DNA from: Pseudomonas fildesensis
GTDB taxonomy: Bacteria; Pseudomonadota; Gammaproteobacteria; Pseudomonadales; Pseudomonadaceae
Direction of reading: 5' to 3'
Length of the DNA stretch: 64,000 nucleotides
Assembly (NCBI RefSeq): GCF_001050345.1
Contig: NZ_LFMW01000002.1
Coordinates: 248,001 to 312,000 of the forward strand
Shown: one piece after another, positions 58,450 to 64,000 of the stretch
How positions within the stretch are numbered: the first letter of the stretch is position 1
Layout of the letters: every line of letters begins with the position of its first letter
Made by a program: the position numbers and the translations under genes
Notes under the pieces: generated by a model
What the model was told of the DNA's origin: nothing
What the model saw: only the letters and a program-made list of their open reading frames with translations
Databases searched by the model: none

Positions 58450-59262
58450 TTAGTTGCCTCCAAAGATACGCTCGAAGAATCCCTTCTTCTGTACATCGAG
58501 GAAGCGATGTTCCACGGTCTTGCCCAGCAAACGATCGACGGCATCGCTGTATGCCTGGCCGGCATCGCTCTGGTCGTCGAGAATCACCGGAACGCCTTGG
58601 TTTGAGGCTTTCAGTACGGCTTGCGATTCTGGAATCACGCCCAGCAGGGTCACGGCCAGGATGTCCTTGACGTCTTCAACACCGAGCATTTCGCCTTTGC
58701 TGACGCGCTCCGGGTTGTAGCGGGTCAACAGCAGGTGTTCCTTGATCGGCTCCTGGCCGTCTTCGGCGCGCTTGGACTTGCTGGCCAGCAGGCCGAGCAT
58801 GCGGTCCGAGTCACGTACCGAAGACACTTCCGGGTTGGTCACCACGATGGCTTCGTCGGCGAAGTACATCGCCAAGTGAGCACCGGTCTCGATGCCGGCC
58901 GGGGAGTCGCACACCACGTACTCGAAGGTTTCTTTCAGTTCAGCGAGGACTTTACCTACGCCTTCCTTGGTCAACGCTTCTTTGTCGCGGGTCTGGCTGG
59001 CGGCCAGTACATACAGGTTCTCAAGGCGCTTGTCCTTGATCAGGGCCTGTTGCAGGTTGGCTTCGCCGTTCACCACGTTGACGAAGTCGTACACCACGCG
59101 GCGTTCGCAGCCCATGATCAGGTCGAGGTTACGCAAACCGACGTCGAAGTCGACGATAACTGTCTTGTGGCCGCGCAGAGCGAGGCCGGTACCGATAGCG
59201 GCGCTGGTGGTGGTCTTACCCACACCACCCTTGCCGGATGTAACCACGAGAATCTTGGCCAA
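58450..59262 (-). CDS. minD: Septum site-determining ATPase MinD
   Basis: Membrane-associated ATPase of the Min system. The 270 residues start MAKILVVTSGKGGVGKTT (deviant Walker A Lys11 and Lys16), have VIVDFDVGLRNLDL, VVCDSPAGIE and a C-terminal amphipathic helix for membrane binding (VQKKGFFERIFGG). Lies 3 bases before minE and about 200 bases after minC on the same strand; the minC-minD gap is longer than in compact Min operons. Confidence 0.97.
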   Translation of the reverse strand: MAKILVVTSGKGGVGKTTTSAAIGTGLALRGHKTVIVDFDVGLRNLDLIMGCERRVVYDFVNVVNGEANLQQALIKDKRLENLYVLAASQTRDKEALTKEGVGKVLAELKETFEYVVCDSPAGIETGAHLAMYFADEAIVVTNPEVSSVRDSDRMLGLLASKSKRAEDGQEPIKEHLLLTRYNPERVSKGEMLGVEDVKDILAVTLLGVIPESQAVLKASNQGVPVILDDQSDAGQAYSDAVDRLLGKTVEHRFLDVQKKGFFERIFGGN

Positions 59263-59463
59263 GGTGTTTCACCCCTAAGGAAAAAGGACCTTTCAGTCCC
59301 TGAAAAACATCTCTTGGAACTCGCCACAGGGGGGCAGCTGTTGTAGGAAAAAGATGTGGTTTCCGTAGGGGAAACGCCAACTTTCAATTATTCCTACGCA
59401 AGTCTTGCCGGTTTCGCTGTGCTATCAGAGCCTAGAGATGCTTGGAAAATGCGGCAGTATCCG

Positions 59464-60201
59464 TTAAAGACGTGTGATGTTCAACACATCGCCCGACAGG
59501 CTGACCTGCACCCCGGCCCCCCACAGCGGATCACGGCGCAAATCTTCCGAAACCTTGTACTGGCCTGCGATGGACACAAGCTCAGCGCTCAACTGCTGGC
59601 AAAAAATACGGGCCTTGGTATCACCCTTGATGCCGGCGAGGGCACGGCCGCGCATCGGGCCGTATACATGGATGTTGCCATCGGCGAGAAGTTCCGCCCC
59701 CGGGCTGACCGAAGAGATCACCACCAAGTCGCCACCTTCGGCGTAAATTTGCTGCCCGCCGCGTACGGGTGAGGTGATGATCTTTGTAGGCTTGATCTTC
59801 GGCTCCGGCGGTTTTTCCGGTTTTTTCTTCACTTCGCCGACCAAAGGTTCCAGCGGACGCTCACGCGCGCCGGACGGCGGCAGTACTGGCAGTTCAATGG
59901 CGATGGCCGCAGCAATGTCTTCGATACGGCTGGCGCGAATCGCCAACGTGCGCAGGCCATGGGAGCGGCAGACGCGCATCAGGCCGGGTAGGTCAACGGC
60001 GCCTTGGCCGGCGGGCAGTTTGTCCAAGGCCAGTACCAGCGGGGCATTGTTGAAGAAATTCGGCGCCAGGGCGACCTTGGCGGCGAGCTGGCGATCCAGG
60101 GCGTCGAGGTCGTTGCGGGCCAGTTCCAGCACGGTGATGGCGAGCATGCTGCCTTTCAGCTGGAACACGGGATCTTGGTCTAGCGGTTCGGTTTGGCTCA
60201 T
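59464..60201 (-). CDS. minC: Septum site-determining protein MinC
   Basis: FtsZ-ring inhibitor recruited by MinD. The 245 residues have an N-terminal domain ([28 protein letters not shown]), a Pro/Lys-rich linker (about 125-140; [16 protein letters not shown]) and a C-terminal beta-helix with [17 protein letters not shown] and [15 protein letters not shown]. Start: ATG at 60201 (MSQTEPLDQ); the frame is open further 5'. Divergent from lpxL. Confidence 0.94.
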   Translation of the reverse strand: MSQTEPLDQDPVFQLKGSMLAITVLELARNDLDALDRQLAAKVALAPNFFNNAPLVLALDKLPAGQGAVDLPGLMRVCRSHGLRTLAIRASRIEDIAAAIAIELPVLPPSGARERPLEPLVGEVKKKPEKPPEPKIKPTKIITSPVRGGQQIYAEGGDLVVISSVSPGAELLADGNIHVYGPMRGRALAGIKGDTKARIFCQQLSAELVSIAGQYKVSEDLRRDPLWGAGVQVSLSGDVLNITRL

Positions 60202-60319
60202 GGTCGGCAAAAACGGCTTGTCACGAAAAGTGTCGAGACTTATAGCGAGAACATCCACTGGCCGCAAGCCGAGTCGAACCGTTGTAGAATGCGCGACCCT
60301 GTCTTTACCGGAATCTGTA

Positions 60320-61255
60320 ATGGATCGCCCGCGTTTTCGTGCTGTATTTTTTCACCCGCGTTTTTGGCTGTTATGGCTGGGACTCGGCCTGCTGTGGCTG
60401 GTTACGCAACTGCCGTACCGCGCGCTGCTGGTGATTGGTCGCCTGCTGGGTGCGGGCATGTACCGTGTCGCCGGCGAACGTCGCCGCATTGCCGCGGTTA
60501 ACCTGGAACTGTGCTTCCCGGAAAAGTCCGCCAAAGAGCGCAAACATTTGCTCAAGGAAAATTTCGCCTCCACCGGAATCGCCTTCTTTGAGATGGCCAT
60601 GAGCTGGTGGTGGTCGCGTCAGCGCCTGGCCCGCCTGGCCCATGTCGAAGGGCTTGAGCACCTCAAGCAGGCGCAGCTGGACGGCAAGGGCGTGATCCTC
60701 ATGGCCCTGCATTTCACCACCCTGGAAATCGGTGCGGCGCTGCTCGGGCAGAAACACACCATTGATGGCATGTACCGCGAGCATGGCAACCCGCTGTTCG
60801 ACTACATCCAGCGCCGTGGCCGCGAGCGCCACAACCTCGACTCCCTCGCAGTTGAACGTGAAGACGTGCGCGGCATGCTCAAGTTGCTGCGTGCCGGCCG
60901 GGCGATCTGGTACGCGCCGGACCAGGACTACGGCGCCAAGCAAAGTATCTTCGTGCCGTTGTTCGGTATTCAGGCTGCCACCGTGACCGCAACCAGCAAG
61001 TTCGCTCGCCTGGGCAAAGCGCTGGTGGTGCCGTTCACTCAGGAGCGCCTGGCCGATGGTAGCGGCTACCGCTTGGTGATCCATCCGCCGCTGACTGACT
61101 TCCCCGGCGAATCCGACGAGATCGACTGCCTGCGCATCAATCAGTGGGTCGAAGCCTCGGTGCGTGAATGCCCCGAGCAATACCTGTGGACTCACCGCCG
61201 CTTCAAAAGCCGGCCGGCGGGCGAACCCAAAATTTACGAAAAGCGCCGTCGATAA
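60320..61255 (+). CDS. lpxL: Lipid A lauroyl acyltransferase (HtrB/LpxL)
   Basis: Late acyltransferase of lipid A biosynthesis at the inner membrane. The 311 residues have an N-terminal membrane anchor ([21 protein letters not shown]), the catalytic HX4E motif (LHFTTLEIG), [12 protein letters not shown] and WYAPDQDYG. Start: ATG at 60320, [16 protein letters not shown]. Divergent from minC; the patatin-like gene follows after 33 bases. Confidence 0.93.
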   Translation: MDRPRFRAVFFHPRFWLLWLGLGLLWLVTQLPYRALLVIGRLLGAGMYRVAGERRRIAAVNLELCFPEKSAKERKHLLKENFASTGIAFFEMAMSWWWSRQRLARLAHVEGLEHLKQAQLDGKGVILMALHFTTLEIGAALLGQKHTIDGMYREHGNPLFDYIQRRGRERHNLDSLAVEREDVRGMLKLLRAGRAIWYAPDQDYGAKQSIFVPLFGIQAATVTATSKFARLGKALVVPFTQERLADGSGYRLVIHPPLTDFPGESDEIDCLRINQWVEASVRECPEQYLWTHRRFKSRPAGEPKIYEKRRR

Positions 61256-61288
61256 CACCGACCTCTGCCCCCCATATGGAGTGACGCA

Positions 61289-62431
61289 ATGCACCCAGCT
61301 GAACCGGTTACAGGCTTGATTCTTTCCGGCGGCGGGGCGCGAGCGGCGTATCAGGTGGGTGTGTTGGCGGCGATTGCCGAGCTGTTACCACCGGGGGCAC
61401 CCAATCCTTTTCCGGTGATTGTCGGCACGTCGGCCGGCGCGATCAATGCGGTAAGCCTGGCCAGTGGCGCCATGGACTTCACCGCAGCTATCCAACGTCT
61501 TACCGCCTTCTGGCAGGGCTTTCGCAGCCATCTGGTGCTGCGCAGTGACTGGCCTGGAGTTATCCGCCAGGCGAGCCGCTTCTTTATTCACAGCCTGCTC
61601 GGCATCGGCGCCCAAGTGCCTGTGGCCTTGCTCAATAGCGTGCCGTTGCGCGACTTGCTGCAGGACCGCTTGAACCTGGCCGGTATCGACGAGGCCATCC
61701 GGCACAAGCATCTACATGCCGTGGCGGTGACGGCCTTCGGTTACGAGTCCGGGCAAGCGGTGACCTTCTATCAAGGCGGCGGCACCATCGATCCCTGGTT
61801 GCGCCATCGTCGTATCGGTGTACCCACGCAACTGAGCGTCGAGCACTTGCTGGCCAGTTCGGCGATCCCCTTGTTGTTTGCCCCGGTCAAACTCGACCAG
61901 GAGTATTTCGGCGACGGCGCCGTACGCCAATCCGCGCCCATCAGCCCGGCGTTGCACCTGGGGGCCACGCGCGTGCTGGTGGTCGGCGTCAGCGGCAACC
62001 CACGGGGCAACGAACCGGCGATACAGCGCACCTATACGGGCCAGGAGCCGACCTTGGCGCAGATCGGCGGGCATATGCTCAACAGCACCTTCATCGACAG
62101 CCTGGAAAGTGATATCGAGCTGCTGGAGCGTCTGAACCAGTTCAGCCATTACCAACCCGCCGACAGCGCGGCGCGGGGGTTGGCGCCGGTGGAAGTGTTG
62201 GTGATCGCACCGAGCCAGCCGATCGATGAAATCGCGGCCCGGCATCGGCAGGAATTGCCAGCGGCGTTGCGCTTGTTTTTGCGTGGGCCAGGGGCGACCA
62301 AGACGAGCGGGGCGGGGGTGTTGAGTTACTTGCTGTTCGAGGCGGGGTATTGCAGCGAGTTGATTGAGTTGGGCAGGAAGGATGCGCTGGCCAAGCGCGA
62401 AGAGCTCAAGCGGTTCTTAGGCTTGGCATAA
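61289..62431 (+). CDS. Patatin-like phospholipase
   Basis: Patatin-fold lipase of 380 residues. The oxyanion-hole loop is SGGGARAAYQVG, the nucleophile is Ser48 in GTSAG, and the catalytic Asp is in YFGDGAVR. No signal peptide; cytoplasmic or peripheral membrane. Directly downstream of lpxL, probably co-transcribed, so a role in lipid turnover is plausible but inferred. Confidence 0.88.
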   Translation: MHPAEPVTGLILSGGGARAAYQVGVLAAIAELLPPGAPNPFPVIVGTSAGAINAVSLASGAMDFTAAIQRLTAFWQGFRSHLVLRSDWPGVIRQASRFFIHSLLGIGAQVPVALLNSVPLRDLLQDRLNLAGIDEAIRHKHLHAVAVTAFGYESGQAVTFYQGGGTIDPWLRHRRIGVPTQLSVEHLLASSAIPLLFAPVKLDQEYFGDGAVRQSAPISPALHLGATRVLVVGVSGNPRGNEPAIQRTYTGQEPTLAQIGGHMLNSTFIDSLESDIELLERLNQFSHYQPADSAARGLAPVEVLVIAPSQPIDEIAARHRQELPAALRLFLRGPGATKTSGAGVLSYLLFEAGYCSELIELGRKDALAKREELKRFLGLA

Positions 62432-62441
62432 ACCAACTGTA

Positions 62442-62548
62442 GGAGCGAGGCGGACGTCGCGAAGAACGCAAGGGCGCCGCATTAATCCTGAATAAACGCG
62501 GCGCGCTCAGGTTCTTCGCGAGCAAGGACTAGCCGTCCGCCTCGCTCC
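62442..62548. repeat. REPIN after the patatin-like gene
   Basis: GGAGCGAGGCGGAC (62442-62455) and GTCCGCCTCGCTCC (62535-62548) are exact inverse copies. Nested inside are TCGCGAAGAAC/GTTCTTCGCGA and GCGCCGC/GCGGCGC, giving one long structured hairpin. It lies between convergent genes. Confidence 0.87.
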
Positions 62549-62569
62549 AGCAGTGGGGAGTGCGAACGC

Positions 62570-63355
62570 TTAGAAGTGATATTTGACCAGGAAGCTCGCC
62601 GTGTCCTGCGTGGTCTTGAACGCGCCGGAATCTTCGATCCCGTACTTGTTCTTCCAGTAGTCGTATTCAAAGCCGACATACAGCTGCTTGTCGCCCCAGT
62701 GCAGCGCCTTGCCCAGGTCATATTTAACCTGCGGGTTGAAGTGCAGGTTGGCGTGGTAAGTGCCACGGGCGTTCTTGTCGTTATCGACCACCCAATCCAT
62801 AAAACCGTCGATCAACACATCGGAGTTGCCCACGGGAATGGTGTACGACCATACCGGGGTGATCTGCCACACACCGTCACCCGGGCGATTGCCTTCGGTC
62901 TGGCGCTGGTAGAAGTTCAGCTGGAAGTAGTCGAAACCGGGGATGTTCAAGTCGAAGGCCGGGCCCACCAGGTACGACTCGTTATCGCCTTCGCCGAACT
63001 CATAAGTGAAGGCCAGCAGCACATCCTTGATCGGGCCGAATGACAGGTCCTTGTCCAGAATCTTGCCGAACGACAGCCGCGGGCTGAACTCGCCGTAGTA
63101 AGTACTCGGGCCGGCGTTGCCGTCTTCCTTGCCGTTATAAAAGATGCGGTCGAGGAAGAAGAAGTTGTCGCCGTACTTCCACGCGTCGGCATGTTCAAAC
63201 GTCACGGTTTGCTGGATCTGCGGGTTGACGGTAAAGCTCTTGCCCCACAAGTAAGTCAGGCTGTTGTTCTGCCACTGCAACAAATCACCGGCCACGGCTT
63301 GGCCACCGGCCAGCAGGGATCCCGCCAGCATCAGGCCTTTGAACATAGGTTTCAT
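62570..63355 (-). CDS. Tsx-like nucleoside-specific outer-membrane porin
   Basis: Outer-membrane beta-barrel of the Tsx/OmpK channel family. The 261 residues have a signal peptide (MKPMFKGLMLAGSLLAGGQAVAG), alternating aromatic strands (FEYDYWKNKYGI, FQLNFYQRQTEG) and a C-terminal Phe (SFLVKYHF) as outer-membrane proteins need. Start by GGGAG upstream. The adjacent permease gene on the same strand suggests nucleoside or nucleobase uptake as the shared theme. Confidence 0.86.
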   Translation of the reverse strand: MKPMFKGLMLAGSLLAGGQAVAGDLLQWQNNSLTYLWGKSFTVNPQIQQTVTFEHADAWKYGDNFFFLDRIFYNGKEDGNAGPSTYYGEFSPRLSFGKILDKDLSFGPIKDVLLAFTYEFGEGDNESYLVGPAFDLNIPGFDYFQLNFYQRQTEGNRPGDGVWQITPVWSYTIPVGNSDVLIDGFMDWVVDNDKNARGTYHANLHFNPQVKYDLGKALHWGDKQLYVGFEYDYWKNKYGIEDSGAFKTTQDTASFLVKYHF

Positions 63356-63791
63356 TCGGTTGCTCCCGAGTTAAAGTTTTATGGTTTTTCTTCTACGCAG
63401 GCGCTCTGGTGTGGCGCCTTTTGGTTCGCTGCAAAAATCGTCTGTTCGGTCAGCTTTAATGCTTTTAGCAAGAGCTGCGCCAATGTGTTTAAAAAGCCAA
63501 AAAATCCCCGTCGGCTGCAGTGGATGCAGTCGAATTCAGAGGACGTTTGCGCACTTCGGCAGCAGACATGAGGCCTGGGTAAGTTGGCCTTGCAGTCAGC
63601 TTTTACATTCGCTGTTTTTTTTTGAGTCGATTCGAGCGGGCGCGGAGAATACTGGCTCCCAGGCCTGGGCTCAAGTGCGCTGTAACAGAGCGCGTAGGGC
63701 GAGAATGGGGCACGGCGTGTGGCCGGCCCCTGGTGAAGGGTGAGCATGTGGACGTTCCTTGTTTGTTGTTATTGTTTTACTAACAAAGGAA
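63356..63791. other. 436-base spacer between permease and Tsx-like genes
   Basis: No gene is credible here; the open frames lack ribosome sites or similarity. It should hold the terminator of the permease and the promoter of the Tsx-like gene. The only clear symmetric element is a 12-bp palindrome CCCAGGCCTGGG (63658-63669). A run of nine T lies near 63615-63623. No riboswitch could be recognised. Confidence 0.5.
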
Positions 63792-64000
63792 TCAATGTGT
63801 ATGGGCGACTGCGGGTCGTTCGGAACCACCGAGAATGTTGAACAGTACGTTCAGCGACAGCGCGCTGAGGGTGGCCATGGCAATTCCGCTGTGGGTAATC
63901 GGGCTCATCCACAGTGGCAGTTGCGCGAAGAACTCCGGGCGCACCACCGGGATCAGGCCCATGCCGATGCTCACCGCCACCAGCAACTGGTTGCGGCGGT
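63792..64000 (-). CDS. Nucleobase:cation symporter-2 family permease, C-terminal part
   Basis: C-terminus of a uracil/xanthine permease; the 5' part lies beyond the window. Visible residues read RRNQLLVAVSIGMGLIPVVRP, then FFAQLPLWMSPI, HSGIAMATLSALSLNVLFNIL and a polar end with HTH. NQLLVAVSIGMGLIP and SGIAMATLSALSLNVLFN are typical of the last membrane helices of this family. The frame runs open to base 64000, so no start is visible. Confidence 0.85.
   Translation of the reverse strand, partial: RRNQLLVAVSIGMGLIPVVRPEFFAQLPLWMSPITHSGIAMATLSALSLNVLFNILGGSERPAVAHTH

Noticed and set aside
63379..63747. Two opposed open frames in the spacer before the permease
   Set aside because: No similarity, no ribosome sites, and each is mostly low-complexity; the spacer looks regulatory.

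Overview
The window is a contiguous piece of a high-GC gammaproteobacterial chromosome, almost certainly a member of the Pseudomonas fluorescens group. The evidence is a cheA-cheB-motC-motD-parC-parP-cheW flagellar block in the Pseudomonas order, a pyoverdine locus (pvdS, pvdG, pvdL, pvdH, mbtH-like), an atu acyclic-terpene cluster with its regulator, and many REP/REPIN-type inverted repeats of the kind abundant in this group. No rRNA, tRNA, IS element, phage or CRISPR array was seen.

Layout: (1) 1-8082, chemotaxis and motor operon, starting inside cheZ; a candidate FliA promoter lies in the cheZ 3' end. (2) 8352-13964, a YegS-type lipid kinase, a NarL-type two-component pair, a small degenerate HPt-like protein, cheV behind a textbook FliA promoter, and a MOSC protein. 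(3) 14029-15011, ppnP and a DEDDh exonuclease. (4) 15085-24249, atuABCDEF on the minus strand and divergent atuR, with a perfect 16-bp operator pair between them; atuG and atuH are not present. (5) 24343-25131, an orphan periplasmic binding protein. (6) 25194-39758, pvdS under a Fur-type promoter, then pvdG and the 4301-residue synthetase pvdL. (7) 39933-44802, two large tandem paralogous Ig-like-repeat proteins of unknown function; the first is frameshifted in a G tract and followed by a fossil of the 3' end of dsbG. (8) 44907-50414, dsbD-dsbE-dsbG divergent from dsbR-dsbS. (9) 50539-53251, an AmpDh3-like amidase, pvdH and an MbtH-like gene. (10) 53444-64000, an MscS-family channel, a small membrane protein, apeB, rluA, minCDE, lpxL/htrB, a patatin-like protein, a Tsx-like porin and the C-terminus of a nucleobase permease.

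How the parts work together: pvdS (iron-repressed) encodes the sigma factor whose TAAAT-N16-CGT-type promoters can be read upstream of pvdG-pvdL, pvdH and the mbtH-like gene. PvdH makes 2,4-diaminobutyrate, and the last adenylation domain of PvdL carries a diaminobutyrate-type specificity code. The chemotaxis genes in regions 1 and 2 are linked by similar FliA-type promoters. The most unusual stretch is the Ig-like pair wedged between pvdL and dsbG. A decayed dsbG tail between the copies records a tandem duplication whose breakpoint fell inside dsbG, and the two copies have diverged most at their C-termini.
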